Assembly (NCBI RefSeq): GCF_001663175.1
Contig: NZ_CP016033.1
Coordinates: 1,798,001 to 1,862,000 of the forward strand
Direction: 5' to 3'
DNA from: Erythrobacter neustonensis
Lineage (GTDB): Bacteria > Pseudomonadota > Alphaproteobacteria > Sphingomonadales > Sphingomonadaceae
Length of the DNA: 64,000 bases
The position numbers were made by a program, and so were the translations under genes. Below are positions 1 to 8,607 of this stretch, piece by piece. Below the pieces are notes generated by a model. It had not been told where the DNA came from. It made no database searches and worked only from the letters and a program-made list of their open reading frames with translations. Each line of letters opens with the position of its first letter. Position 1 is the stretch's first letter.

Positions 1-577
1 ACATCCACGCGATGAGCGAGACAAAGCCGCCGATCCCGCCCGCCACCAAGGCCCCGCGCCACCCGACGCTGAGCGCGAGCGCGGGGATCACGAAAGGCAT
101 CGCGATCGTGCCTGCGCCCGCCAGCAGCGTCGCAAAGCCGAAGGCGAAGCTGCGCTTGTCGGGCGGGAACAGCGTGGCGACGGTCTTGATCGTCAGCGGA
201 GTCTGCACCGCCTCGGTCACGCCGAGGCCCATGCGCGCCGCGATCACGTGGGAGGTGGTGATCGCCCAGCCGTGCGCGATCGCGGCAAGGCTCCACGCCG
301 ACGCGCCGACCTGCATTGCGCGGTTGACCGACAGGCGGTCGACCAGCCAGCCGGTGAACAGGAAGGCAAAGGCCGCGGAAAACTGCGTCACCGCGGCCAG
401 ATCGCCGAAGTCGCTGTCGCTCCAGCCGAAATCGGCCATCATGTCGGGCTTCAGGATCGCGATGATCGGGCGGTCCATCGCGTTGAACACGCCCGCGATG
501 CACAGCACCGTGAACAGCGCCCAGCGCAGCCGCACGGGGATGGCGGTGTGATGGGGTGGAGAAATGTCAGCGGCCAT
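1..577 (-). CDS. MFS transporter, hexuronate/ACS type (3' end outside window)
   Basis: The first 192 residues of a major-facilitator carrier are visible; the gene runs off the left edge. The start is ATG at 577-575. The first helix is followed by an MDRPIIAILKP segment and a GLGVTEAVQTPLTIKTVA segment. Both resemble the ExuT/anion:cation symporter subfamily, which moves hexuronates and other acidic sugars. It lies just downstream of a TonB receptor on the same strand and faces the sulfoquinovosidase operon. I infer that it carries sulfoquinovose or its glycoside across the inner membrane, since the window has no ABC transporter for that job. The family is clear; the substrate is inference. 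Confidence 0.8.
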   Translation of the reverse strand, partial: MAADISPPHHTAIPVRLRWALFTVLCIAGVFNAMDRPIIAILKPDMMADFGWSDSDFGDLAAVTQFSAAFAFLFTGWLVDRLSVNRAMQVGASAWSLAAIAHGWAITTSHVIAARMGLGVTEAVQTPLTIKTVATLFPPDKRSFAFGFATLLAGAGTIAMPFVIPALALSVGWRGALVAGGIGGFVSLIAWM

Positions 578-637
578 CACGGGTTCCTAACGAAAGCAGC
601 AGGGAAAGCGCAAGCATGGGGCAAGCCGAGACACAAA

Positions 638-663
638 GGGCCGCCGGATCGCTCCGACGGCCC
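638..663 (-). terminator. Hairpin downstream of the TonB receptor gene
   Basis: GGGCCGCCGGA pairs with TCCGACGGCCC around a tcgc loop, with one mismatch. Read on the minus strand the stem is followed by TTTGTGT, so it fits a weak intrinsic terminator just past the receptor stop at 690. Confidence 0.5.
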
Positions 664-689
664 CTCGTGATTGCAATCCTCGGGCGCGA

Positions 690-3008
690 TCAGCGCGTCC
701 GCACGCGCAGGGACACGCCGACATAACGATCCGCATCGCGCGGGATCTGCAAGCGGCGGCCGTTCTCGATGTTAAGCAGCACGTAGCTTTCATCGGTGAT
801 GTTGCGCACGTGGAAGGTCAGCCGGTACTTGTCCTCGATATCCGACACCCCGATCGAGGCATTCCAGATGCCATAGGGATCGATCCGGGTGTTGGGCGAC
901 TGGCCAAGGTCCGAATATTGCGTGCTGGTATGGCGGTAATCGGTGTTGAGATAGAGCACCGCCGCATCGCCGAGCTCCTTGGTGTAGTCGCCGCCCAGCG
1001 TATAGACGAAGCGCGGGGCGAGCGGCAGCACGGTGCCGTTGCGCGCATCGGGCGCGCCGGTGGTGGGGTTGGGGTTGAATTCCTTGACCCGCGCATCGGC
1101 ATAGGCGGCGCTGGCGCGCAGGTTGAGGCCATCGACCGGGTTGACGATCAGATCGGCTTCGAAGCCTTCGCTCTTCACCGTGCCCGCATTGGTCAGGTTC
1201 GAGATCGTCGCGCCGTTGACGACGATGAAGTTGTTGGCCTGGAACCCGTCATATTCGACCGTGAAGGCCGCGACATTCAACTGCACGCGGTTGTCGAGGA
1301 ACTGCGTCTTTGCGCCAATTTCGAAGCTGTCGGACAATTCCTCGTCAATCGGCACCGCGTTGTTGGGGGCGGTGTGGTTGAAGAAGACGTTGAAGGCCGG
1401 GCCCTTGTAGCCGCGGGTGTAGGACCCGTAGAACATCACATCGTCGCTCGGCGTGAATTGCAGCACCGCCTTGCCCGACAGGTTGCCGTTGGTTGTTTCG
1501 CCGCGGCTGGTGTTGGTGCCGTTGCCGCCGTTGGCGATCAGGCCGCCCGCGGGGTTGAGGTTGGTGCCCGGGCCTGCCGCCGGAAGCCCGGTCGCCGCAT
1601 TCACGGCGGGCGCGCGGGTGTGCGTGAAGGACAGATCGTCCCAGGTGTAACGCAGGCCGCCCGTCAGCGAGAGCTGCTCGGTGAAGCGGTAGGTCGCCTG
1701 GCTGAAGATCGCATAGTTCTTCGATGTCACGTCGCTGCGCGAGGTTGCGGTCGGGAACAGCGTGTTGACCCGGTCATTGAGATTGCACGGCACCGCGCCG
1801 CCCGGCAGCGCGGGCAGGGTCGAGGTCGCGCAGGTCACGCCGCTGCGGGTGAAATCCTGCGAGTTGTCGGACCGCCACGCGAACGCGCCGACCTGATAGA
1901 AGAACGGCGCGCTCTGATCCGAGGCAAGCCGGATTTCGGCCGAAACCTGCTCGGTCTTGACCGTGCCGACATCGTGCAACTGGCCCGCGCCGACGATCGC
2001 CCGCGGCAGGAAATCGCCTTCGCGAAATTCGGTATTTTCCCAGTTGCGATAGCCCAGCACGACGCTGAGCGTGTGCGTGTCGCTGAGTTCGAAATCGCCG
2101 TTGCCGGTCAGGCTCCACTGCTGGTCCTCGGCGCGGGTTTCAAAGTCGTGATTGACGAAGCGCTGTCGCTCGCCAATTGCCACGCCGTTCGGCAGCGCGA
2201 GCAGCGCATCCTGCACCGCGCCGCGGCTGGCGCCGGTGACATCGGTGCAGCAATCGTCGTCGGCCTCATAGTAATCGGCGATCAGGCGGACGGTGCTGAT
2301 GTTGTCGTCATAGTCGAGAATGCCGCGCACGCCGAACCGTTCGTAGCCGTTGACCTTGTTGTTCCGGCCGCCATTGATGTTGGTGATGTTGCCATCATAG
2401 CTGCCGTAGAACCCGGTCACGCGGCCGCTGAGGTTTTCGGCGATCGGCCCGCTGATCGCGGCGCGCAGGCGGTATTCGTCGCCTTCGAACCAGTCCGCAC
2501 CGACTTCGGCTTCGAGGGTGTCGGTCCCGCCCTTGGAGACGATGTTGACCAGACCTGCCGAAGCGTTGCGGCCGAACAGGGTGCCCTGCGGCCCGCGCAG
2601 CACTTCGAGGCGCTGGATATCGACCAGATCCATGAAGGCCTGACCCGAACGGCTGAGCACGACGCCATCGACAACGGTGGACACACTGGGTTCTGCCGCG
2701 ACCGAGAAGGTGATCGTGCCGACACCGCGCATCACGATCGCGCTGTTGGCGCTGGTGGTGCCCTTGCGGAAGGTCACGGAAGGCACGACCGCGCCGATAT
2801 TCTCAAGGCTGAAGACCGCAGCCTGATCCAGCCGGTCGCCCGAAACCGCGCTGATCGCGATCGGCACGTCCTGGACGTTTTCCTCGACCTTCTGGGCGGT
2901 TACGACGATTTCTTCGACCTGTGCCAGCACCGGCGCGGCGGCGGTGAAGGCCAGTGTGCTGGCGGTCAGCGCAAGCGTGCGCAGCGCGAATCGGGTGGTG
3001 GTGGGCAT
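690..3008 (-). CDS. TonB-dependent outer-membrane receptor (SQ cluster)
   Basis: This is a 772-residue TonB-dependent receptor. A signal peptide (about residues 1-29, ending AAAPVLAQ) is followed by a TonB box EEIVVTAQK, a plug domain (about 45-160, with GVGTITFS and LRGPQGTLFGRNASAG) and a C-terminal barrel. The gene is divergent from the sulfoquinovosidase operon across 165 bp and precedes the MFS gene on the same strand. TonB receptors import large or scarce substrates, so the likely cargo is a sulfoquinovosyl glycoside such as sulfoquinovosyl glycerol. That assignment rests on neighbourhood. Receptors of this subgroup are widespread in Sphingomonadales and cannot be given a ligand from sequence alone. 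Confidence 0.9.
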   Translation of the reverse strand: MPTTTRFALRTLALTASTLAFTAAAPVLAQVEEIVVTAQKVEENVQDVPIAISAVSGDRLDQAAVFSLENIGAVVPSVTFRKGTTSANSAIVMRGVGTITFSVAAEPSVSTVVDGVVLSRSGQAFMDLVDIQRLEVLRGPQGTLFGRNASAGLVNIVSKGGTDTLEAEVGADWFEGDEYRLRAAISGPIAENLSGRVTGFYGSYDGNITNINGGRNNKVNGYERFGVRGILDYDDNISTVRLIADYYEADDDCCTDVTGASRGAVQDALLALPNGVAIGERQRFVNHDFETRAEDQQWSLTGNGDFELSDTHTLSVVLGYRNWENTEFREGDFLPRAIVGAGQLHDVGTVKTEQVSAEIRLASDQSAPFFYQVGAFAWRSDNSQDFTRSGVTCATSTLPALPGGAVPCNLNDRVNTLFPTATSRSDVTSKNYAIFSQATYRFTEQLSLTGGLRYTWDDLSFTHTRAPAVNAATGLPAAGPGTNLNPAGGLIANGGNGTNTSRGETTNGNLSGKAVLQFTPSDDVMFYGSYTRGYKGPAFNVFFNHTAPNNAVPIDEELSDSFEIGAKTQFLDNRVQLNVAAFTVEYDGFQANNFIVVNGATISNLTNAGTVKSEGFEADLIVNPVDGLNLRASAAYADARVKEFNPNPTTGAPDARNGTVLPLAPRFVYTLGGDYTKELGDAAVLYLNTDYRHTSTQYSDLGQSPNTRIDPYGIWNASIGVSDIEDKYRLTFHVRNITDESYVLLNIENGRRLQIPRDADRYVGVSLRVRTR

Positions 3009-3173
3009 TGCTGTGTTCTCCCCTCTGGACGTGATCGACTCTTACGGGCGGCAGGTTTCAGCCTCCGCTCGAACGGTCGATCTTTGCGGGTCGGGTTGCG
3101 CTTTTGGCTTGGCTATGTCAAGCGGTGTCAGACGAGACCGAGCAACCGGTCGGAGAGGGATTGCACAGCGCAG
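3009..3173. promoter_or_regulatory. Divergent promoter region of the SQ cluster
   Basis: These 165 bp separate the receptor gene from the sulfoquinovosidase operon and must hold both promoters. A GACCG-N6-CGGTC inverted repeat at 3136-3151, 22 bp before the sulfoquinovosidase start, has the size of a LacI-family half-site pair and is the best operator candidate. It is not convincing by itself. A GGAGAGGGA purine run at 3152-3160 is the likely ribosome-binding region for 3174. Confidence 0.35.
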
Positions 3174-5159
3174 ATGGTCGAAATGACACCATGCGACGGG
3201 GGATTTGCACTGCGTCTGGCAGGCCGCGACGTGCTGCGCCATGTGCCCGAAAGCCTCGCGATTTCCTTGGCTTGCGGCGCGCCGGAGGTGACGATGGTGC
3301 GCGGCAATTTTCGCCTGTTGGATGCGCCTGTTGCCGCAGGGCCACTATCGCGCGCAGAAGCGGAGGGGGCGGGGCGGATGGTGCTTTCGAGCGCCGATGA
3401 TACCGCGAGACTCGCGGTCGTGCTCGATGGGGCGCGCCTCACGCTCACCGCGCTGTCGCCGCACGACCGGATCACGGTGGATTTCGCGCTCGAAGATGGC
3501 GACGTGCTGTGGGGCGGGGGTGAGCAGATGAGCTACCTCGCGTTGAACGGCCGCAATTTCCCGATCTGGACGAGCGAGCCCGGCGTCGGGCGCGAACCCG
3601 GCACGCATCTTACAGATCAGGCGAGCGCCGATGGCAGCTTTGCCGGCGGCGATTACTGGACGACCAACTATCCCGAACCCACCGTGCTGTGTTCGGGCGG
3701 CTGGGCGATAAGCCTCGCCAATGCCGAATATGCCGAACTCGACGCGCGGCAGCCGGGCATCCTGCGGGTGCATGTCTGGTCTGGCGAGGTTATTATCGAC
3801 CTGTTCGAAGGCACTCCCGCCGAACTCACCCGGCAGTTGGGCGAGCGGTTCGGCCCGCGTCAGCCCCTGCCCGAATGGGGGATCGGCGGCGCGGTGGTCG
3901 GGCTGAAACAGGGCGATGCCAGTTTCGAACGGCTCGAACATCTGCTGGAAGCCGGAGCCGCCATCAGCGGGTTGTGGTGCGAAGACTGGGTCGGCGTGCG
4001 CGAGACCAGTTTCGGGCGCCGGCTGTTCTGGGACTGGCAGTGGAATGCGCAGCGTTATCCCGATCTGCCGCTGCGCATCGCCGCCTTGAAACAGCGCGGC
4101 ATCCGCTTTCTTGGCTATGTGAACCCCTATCTCGCGGTCGATGGCCCGCTGTATCCCGAGGCTGCGGCCAAGGGATATTTCGCCAGATGCCTCGACAGCG
4201 ATGAACCCTACGCGGTCGATTTCGGCGAATTCTATGCCGGCGTGGTCGATTTCACCAATCCCGAGGCTGCCGCGTGGTTTGCCGAAGAGGTGATCGGCAA
4301 GCGGATGCTCGATTTCGGGCTCGATGGCTGGATGGCCGATTTCGGCGAATATCTCCCCACCGACCTGCGCCTCTTCGATGGCGACCCGATGCAGGAGCAC
4401 AACCGCTGGCCGGTGCGCTGGGCCGAGGTCAATGCGCGCGCTGTCGCCTCGCGCGGGCGCACGGGCGATGTGCTGTGGTTCATGCGCGCCGGGCACACCG
4501 GCGTCTCCGTGCATTGCCCCTTGCTGTGGGCAGGCGACCAGTCGGTCGATTTCAGCCGCCATGACGGGATCGGCACGGTGATCACCGCCGCGCTGTCATC
4601 GGGGCTGGTCGGCAATGCCTTCAGCCATTCGGATGTCGGCGGCTACACCAGCCTGTTCGGCAATGTCCGCAGCGAGGAATTGATGCTGCGCTGGTATGAA
4701 CTGGGCGCCTTCAGCCCGGTGTTTCGCACCCACGAGGGCAACCGGCCCGACGACAATCTCCAGATCGACAGCAACGACACGCTGATCGCGGGCTTCGTGC
4801 GCTGGAGCCGGGTCCACGCCGCGCTCGCGCCCTATGTGCAGCACCTTGTCACCGAGGCGCAGGCAAACGGCCTGCCCGCACAGCGCGCACTGTTCCTGCA
4901 CTATCCCAAGGACGCCGAGACCTTCACCATCCAGGACCAGTTCCTGTATGGCGCGGACATGCTGGTGGCCCCCGTGATCGAGCAAGGCGCCGAGGCGCGC
5001 CGGGTCTATCTTCCGGGCGAGGGCGCGTGGCGCCACTTGTGGAGCGGGCGCGATTACGCGCCGGGCTGGCACGATGTTGAGGCCCCGATCGGCGCGCCGC
5101 CGGTGTTCTATCGCCCGGCCAGCGCCTTTGCCCACATCTTCGAAAGCTTAGCCGCATGA
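3174..5159 (+). CDS. smoI: GH31 sulfoquinovosidase
   Basis: A 661-residue glycoside hydrolase family 31 enzyme predicted to release sulfoquinovose (SQ) from SQ-glycerol and related glycosides. It follows YihQ-type sulfoquinovosidases closely: GWMADFGEYLPTD carries the nucleophile (D389), WAGDQSVD the acid/base (D455), and HSDVGGYTSLF and RTHEGNRP are present. The residues reported for sulfonate recognition in the KERWY subgroup (Agrobacterium enzyme) appear at the same positions when counted from this start: K245, E270, R283, W286, Y491. That agreement also supports ATG 3174 over the in-frame ATG 3183. There is no signal peptide, so it acts in the cytoplasm after uptake. It is the first gene of a four-gene operon and its stop overlaps the lacI start by 4 nt. 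The same frame stays open far upstream, but that part is antisense to the receptor gene. Confidence 0.9.
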   Translation: MVEMTPCDGGFALRLAGRDVLRHVPESLAISLACGAPEVTMVRGNFRLLDAPVAAGPLSRAEAEGAGRMVLSSADDTARLAVVLDGARLTLTALSPHDRITVDFALEDGDVLWGGGEQMSYLALNGRNFPIWTSEPGVGREPGTHLTDQASADGSFAGGDYWTTNYPEPTVLCSGGWAISLANAEYAELDARQPGILRVHVWSGEVIIDLFEGTPAELTRQLGERFGPRQPLPEWGIGGAVVGLKQGDASFERLEHLLEAGAAISGLWCEDWVGVRETSFGRRLFWDWQWNAQRYPDLPLRIAALKQRGIRFLGYVNPYLAVDGPLYPEAAAKGYFARCLDSDEPYAVDFGEFYAGVVDFTNPEAAAWFAEEVIGKRMLDFGLDGWMADFGEYLPTDLRLFDGDPMQEHNRWPVRWAEVNARAVASRGRTGDVLWFMRAGHTGVSVHCPLLWAGDQSVDFSRHDGIGTVITAALSSGLVGNAFSHSDVGGYTSLFGNVRSEELMLRWYELGAFSPVFRTHEGNRPDDNLQIDSNDTLIAGFVRWSRVHAALAPYVQHLVTEAQANGLPAQRALFLHYPKDAETFTIQDQFLYGADMLVAPVIEQGAEARRVYLPGEGAWRHLWSGRDYAPGWHDVEAPIGAPPVFYRPASAFAHIFESLAA

Positions 5160-6160
5160 GCCGCGCGAACATCCGCGATGTCGCCGCGCGCGCCGGGGTG
5201 GCGGTGAAGACCGTCAGCCGGGTGATGAACGGCCACCCCTATGTCAGCGCCGAACTGAAGGCGCGGGTGGAAAAGGCGATGGCGGAACTCGACTATCGCC
5301 CTTCGGTCGCGGCGCGCATCTTGTCGGGCGCAAAATCGGGGCAGGTCGCGCTGATCTACGACAATCACAGCCCCTATTACATGTTCCAGATCCAGAAGGG
5401 CTGCTGGGAGGTGTGCCACGACAACGGCATCCGCCTGCTCGCCCAGCCGGTCGATGTCGCCGATCCGGCGGTGGGCGATCAGGTGCGCGGGCTGGTGCGC
5501 GAAACCCATGTCGACGGGATCATCCTGTCCTCGCCCGTGACCGATTGCGAAAGCGTGCTGCGCGCGCTCGAAGGGATGGACGTGCCCTTCGTGCGGATTT
5601 CGCCCGGCACCAACCATGCGCTCACCTCGAGCGTGTTCATGGACGATGCGCAGGCCGCCGATGACATGACCACGCATCTGATCAATGCAGGCCACCGGCG
5701 GATCGGGTTCATCAAGGGCCACACCAACCACATGGCGTCCGACGACCGCCTGTTCGGATACCGCCGCGCGCTGGACCGCGTCGGCATCCCGTTCGAGCCG
5801 AGCCTTGTGGTCGACGGCGAGTTCGATTTCGACAGCGGGGTCGCGGGCGCGCGGATGCTGCTCGATAGCGCCGAGCGGCCCACCGCGATCTTCGCTTCGA
5901 ACGACGACATGGCCGCCGGCGTGCTCGCGGTCGCGCATGATCGCGGGATCAACGTGCCTGCCGAACTGTCGGTCGCGGGGTTCGACGATACCACGCTGGC
6001 GCGCACCGTGTGGCCGCCGCTCACCACCATTCGCCAGCCGATGGCGGACCTCGCCCGCACAGCGACCCAGATCCTGATCGCAGGCGGGGACATCACCCAC
6101 AAACGCCTGCCCCACGACCTTGTCGAGCGCGCTTCGGTCGCGCCCCCAAAGAGGAACTAA
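5156..6160 (+). CDS. LacI-family regulator of the SQ operon
   Basis: A 334-residue LacI/GalR regulator. The N-terminal helix-turn-helix (NIRDVAARAGVAVKTVSRVMN, about residues 5-25) is followed by a periplasmic-binding-protein-like sensor domain with ASNDDMAAGVLAVAHD and VAGFDDTTLARTVWPPLTTI. The ATG overlaps the sulfoquinovosidase stop as ATGA, so the two are translationally coupled. The aldo/keto reductase starts 3 nt after its stop. Agrobacterium sulfo-SMO clusters also contain a local regulator gene (smoD). I infer that this protein senses SQ or a derivative and autoregulates the divergent promoter region, but no operator is proven. Confidence 0.9.
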   Translation: MSRANIRDVAARAGVAVKTVSRVMNGHPYVSAELKARVEKAMAELDYRPSVAARILSGAKSGQVALIYDNHSPYYMFQIQKGCWEVCHDNGIRLLAQPVDVADPAVGDQVRGLVRETHVDGIILSSPVTDCESVLRALEGMDVPFVRISPGTNHALTSSVFMDDAQAADDMTTHLINAGHRRIGFIKGHTNHMASDDRLFGYRRALDRVGIPFEPSLVVDGEFDFDSGVAGARMLLDSAERPTAIFASNDDMAAGVLAVAHDRGINVPAELSVAGFDDTTLARTVWPPLTTIRQPMADLARTATQILIAGGDITHKRLPHDLVERASVAPPKRN

Positions 6161-6162
6161 GC

Positions 6163-7077
6163 ATGAGTGAACTGCCCCTGCCGCCCGCCACCCGCCGTCT
6201 TGGCAACAGCGATATCGAAGTCTCCCCGATCGCGTGGGGGATGTGGCGGCTGGCCGAGGATGGCCGCACCGCCGCTGACGCGGCCAGGCTGGTGCACGCT
6301 GCGCTCGATGCCGGGATCACCTTCCTCGACACCGCCGATATCTACGGCTTCGACGGCAAGAGCGGTTTCGGCGATGCCGAGGCGCTGCTGGGCGAGGTGC
6401 TGGCCGGCGATGCGTCGCTGCGGGACAAGATGGTGCTCGCCACCAAGGGCGGCATCCTGCCCCCGCTCCCTTACGATCAGAGCGCGGATTACCTGCGCGA
6501 GGCGATCGACAATTCGCTCAGCCGGCTGAAGGTGGACAGTGTCGATCTGTGGCAGATTCACCGTCCCGATATCCTCGCCCATCCGCAGGAAACCGCGCGC
6601 GTGCTCGACGATGCGGTGGCGAGCGGCAAGGTGAAGGCACTGGGCGTTTCCAACTTCACGATTGCACAGACCGCCGCGCTCCAACATTTCCTCGGGCACA
6701 AGCTGGCGACGACCCAGCCTGAAATCAGCCCGCTGCGCATCGACTGCTTCGAAAACGGCGAGCTTGATCAGGCGATGATGCTGGGCCTCACCCCGATGGC
6801 ATGGTCGCCGCTCGGCGGCGGTCGTCTTGCTGCGCCCGAAACCGCGCGCGACAAGGCGGTGGCCGCCGCGCTCGATGCCGTGGCCGAGGCGCAGGGCGTG
6901 TCGCGCACGGTCGCAGCCTACAGCTGGCTGATGGCGCATCCGGCGGGGATCATCCCGATCATCGGATCGCAGAACCCCGCCCGGATTGCCGAGGGCGCGC
7001 AGGCGCTTACCGTCCGCTGGACGCGCACCGAATGGTATGCGGTGCTGGTCGCGGCGCGGGGCGTGCCACTGCCCTGA
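6163..7077 (+). CDS. smoB: Aldo/keto reductase, predicted 6-dehydroglucose reductase
   Basis: A 304-residue aldo/keto reductase whose tetrad is visible: D56 and Y61 (FLDTADIYG), K95 (ATKGG) and H133 (QIHRPD). The C-terminal region has the nucleotide-binding PIIGSQNPARI segment. In the sulfo-SMO pathway SmoB uses NAD(P)H to reduce 6-oxo-glucose, the product of SQ desulfonation, to glucose. Location between the sulfoquinovosidase/lacI pair and the monooxygenase makes that the best assignment. ATG 6163 follows GAGGA at 6 nt spacing. Without the context it would only be called a general aldo/keto reductase. Confidence 0.82.
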   Translation: MSELPLPPATRRLGNSDIEVSPIAWGMWRLAEDGRTAADAARLVHAALDAGITFLDTADIYGFDGKSGFGDAEALLGEVLAGDASLRDKMVLATKGGILPPLPYDQSADYLREAIDNSLSRLKVDSVDLWQIHRPDILAHPQETARVLDDAVASGKVKALGVSNFTIAQTAALQHFLGHKLATTQPEISPLRIDCFENGELDQAMMLGLTPMAWSPLGGGRLAAPETARDKAVAAALDAVAEAQGVSRTVAAYSWLMAHPAGIIPIIGSQNPARIAEGAQALTVRWTRTEWYAVLVAARGVPLP

Positions 7078-7123
7078 CACGCGCGCCGCACCAGAACACA
7101 AGACTTGGACGAGGACGTAAGAC

Positions 7124-8224
7124 ATGACCCAGCAGGCTTCGGCACAGCAATGCGAAATCGCGTGGTTTTCCGCGCTGTGCGATGACGATTACGAGTTTCT
7201 CGGCGTTCCCGACCCCTATCTCGCGTCAAGCTGGGAGCATTGCCGCAACATCGTCCTGCGCGCCGAGGAAGGTGGGTTCGACAATATCCTGCTGCCCTCG
7301 GGTTATCAGCTTGGCGTCGACACCACCATTTTCGCCGCCGCGGTCGCGACGCAGGTCAAGCGCATCAAGCTCCTGTGGGCAACGCGCATGGGCGAGGACT
7401 GGCCGCCGCAGCTCGCGCGCCGGATCGCGACGCTTGACCGCATCCTCGGCCCCAATGCGAGCGGCACCGGCGGGCGGTTGAACGTCAACATCATCTCCTC
7501 CGACATGCCGGGCGAAAAGATCGAGAGCGGCCCGCGCTATCGCCGCGGGACCGAGATCATGAAGATCGTCCGCACGCTCCTGAATGGCGAACATCTCGAT
7601 TTTCAGGGCGAGTTTTACAATCTGAAACTCGATCCCCCGCGCATCACCACATTGAATGGCAAGTGCCCGCCGTTCTATTTCGGCGGCCTCAGCCACGAGG
7701 CGCGCGAATGCGCTGCCGAGGCGGCGGATGTTTACCTGATGTGGCCCGACACGCTTGCCAAGGTGCGTGAGAACATCGCCGATCTGAAAGCGCGCGCGGC
7801 CAATTACGGGCGCAGCCTCAAGTTCGGTTACCGCGCCCACGTGATCGTGCGCGAGACCGAGGACGAGGCGCGCGCCTATGCCGACCGGCTGCTCTCCAAG
7901 CTCGATGACGAGGCAGGCCGCGCGATCCGCGAAAAGTCGCTCGATGCGAAGAACTACGGCGTCCAGCGCCAGCAGGAACTGCGCGGCGCGGCGGACGGCG
8001 ACGGCTTCGTGGAAGAGAACCTGTGGACCGGCATCGGCCGTGCGCGTTCGGGCTGCGGGGCCGCGATCGTCGGCACGCCCGATCAGGTGCTGGCCAAGCT
8101 GCGCGCCTATCAGGCCGAGGGGATCGAAGCCTTCATCCTCTCGGGCTACCCGCATGCGCAGGAGGCCGACCTGTTCGCGCGCCATGTGCTGCCGCATATT
8201 AGCCACGGCCCGCTCGAATTTTAA
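7124..8224 (+). CDS. smoC: FMNH2-dependent sulfoquinovose monooxygenase (LLM class, SsuD-like)
   Basis: A 366-residue bacterial-luciferase-like monooxygenase of the alkanesulfonate monooxygenase type. It has the family's SSWEHCRNIVLRAEEGGFD start, the NIISSDMPGE flavin-side segment and the YFGGLSHEAREC segment. W207 (LMWPDT), R237 and H239 (GYRAH), the GRARSG arginines (306, 308) and Y342 (LSGYPH) correspond within about one position to residues I recall as lining the SQ pocket of SmoC. The predicted reaction is SQ + FMNH2 + O2 to 6-oxo-glucose + sulfite. It needs an FMN reductase, and none is encoded in this window. It is the last gene of the operon, 46 nt after the reductase, with GAGGA upstream of ATG 7124. 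Confidence 0.87.
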   Translation: MTQQASAQQCEIAWFSALCDDDYEFLGVPDPYLASSWEHCRNIVLRAEEGGFDNILLPSGYQLGVDTTIFAAAVATQVKRIKLLWATRMGEDWPPQLARRIATLDRILGPNASGTGGRLNVNIISSDMPGEKIESGPRYRRGTEIMKIVRTLLNGEHLDFQGEFYNLKLDPPRITTLNGKCPPFYFGGLSHEARECAAEAADVYLMWPDTLAKVRENIADLKARAANYGRSLKFGYRAHVIVRETEDEARAYADRLLSKLDDEAGRAIREKSLDAKNYGVQRQQELRGAADGDGFVEENLWTGIGRARSGCGAAIVGTPDQVLAKLRAYQAEGIEAFILSGYPHAQEADLFARHVLPHISHGPLEF

Positions 8225-8414
8225 GGGGCGTTTCGTGTGCGAGCCTGCCTTGTGCAGGCCCGCCCGCGGTGCGTGTCTGCTGCTGCGCGGCAGAGCGCGT
8301 GCGCTTGCTGCTCGGCCCTAGGCAGACCGGGGTTCGGGGCAGGGGCTCCAACGCCTGACATCGGCCAATTTGTAGGTCGGTTTTGCCCCCCTCGCAAAGC
8401 GACTCAAACAGCGT

Positions 8415-8466
8415 TTGGCACCGTTCAGACCCCCTCCAGACCCTCTCTAGACCCGTCCTGACCCCC
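8415..8466 (+). repeat. Phased CAGACCC repeats left of parS1
   Basis: Four variants of a (C/T)NGACCC unit begin at 8427, 8438, 8449 and 8459 (spacing 11, 11, 10 bp), preceded by TTGGCACC at 8415-8422. The last unit starts 18 bp before parS1. Comparable arrays precede the other two parS sites in the same orientation. Confidence 0.8.
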
Positions 8467-8476
8467 TTGCCTTGCG

Positions 8477-8492
8477 TGTTTCACGTGAAACA
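8477..8492. other. parS: parS1, ParB-binding centromere site
   Basis: TGTTTCACGTGAAACA is a perfect 16-bp palindrome that matches the canonical bacterial parS consensus with no mismatch. ParB nucleates here for chromosome segregation. It lies between genes. Confidence 0.95.
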
Positions 8493-8607
8493 TTCCCCTA
8501 CGGCTCCCCCACCCTCGGCAACGGCCCGACATTTTCCTCTTTTCCGCGTCCGCGCAGGGTGACAAGACGTATCGCAAATCGAAACCGATTTTTTGAGGAG
8601 AGACCCC

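Larger units (their letters stand above)
8225..8607. other. 383-bp intergenic region carrying parS1
   Basis: No gene is seen here. After the monooxygenase stop there is a short GCCTGC/GCAGGC hairpin (8243-8259) without a T-run. The phased repeats and parS1 follow, then about 100 bp that should hold the promoter of the acyl-CoA dehydrogenase pair. GAGGAGA just before 8608 is its ribosome-binding site. Confidence 0.6.

Noticed and set aside
3136..3151. GACCG-N6-CGGTC repeat as the definite SQ operator
   Set aside because: Short arms, a single copy and no match to the better LacI operators elsewhere in the window; kept only as a candidate.
810..3173. Plus-strand open frame that continues upstream of the sulfoquinovosidase start
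   Set aside because: It is antisense to the TonB receptor gene, low in recognisable motifs, and open only because of GC-rich codon bias; homology begins at 3174.
8415..8492. CAGACCC repeats considered as a CRISPR-like or terminator element
   Set aside because: Units are only 10-11 bp with no spacers, have no dyad symmetry and no cas genes nearby; association with parS explains them better.
8576..8594. AAATCG-AAAC-CGATTTTTT stem before the first acyl-CoA dehydrogenase
   Set aside because: Only a 6-bp stem directly abutting the ribosome-binding site; too weak to call a terminator or riboswitch.
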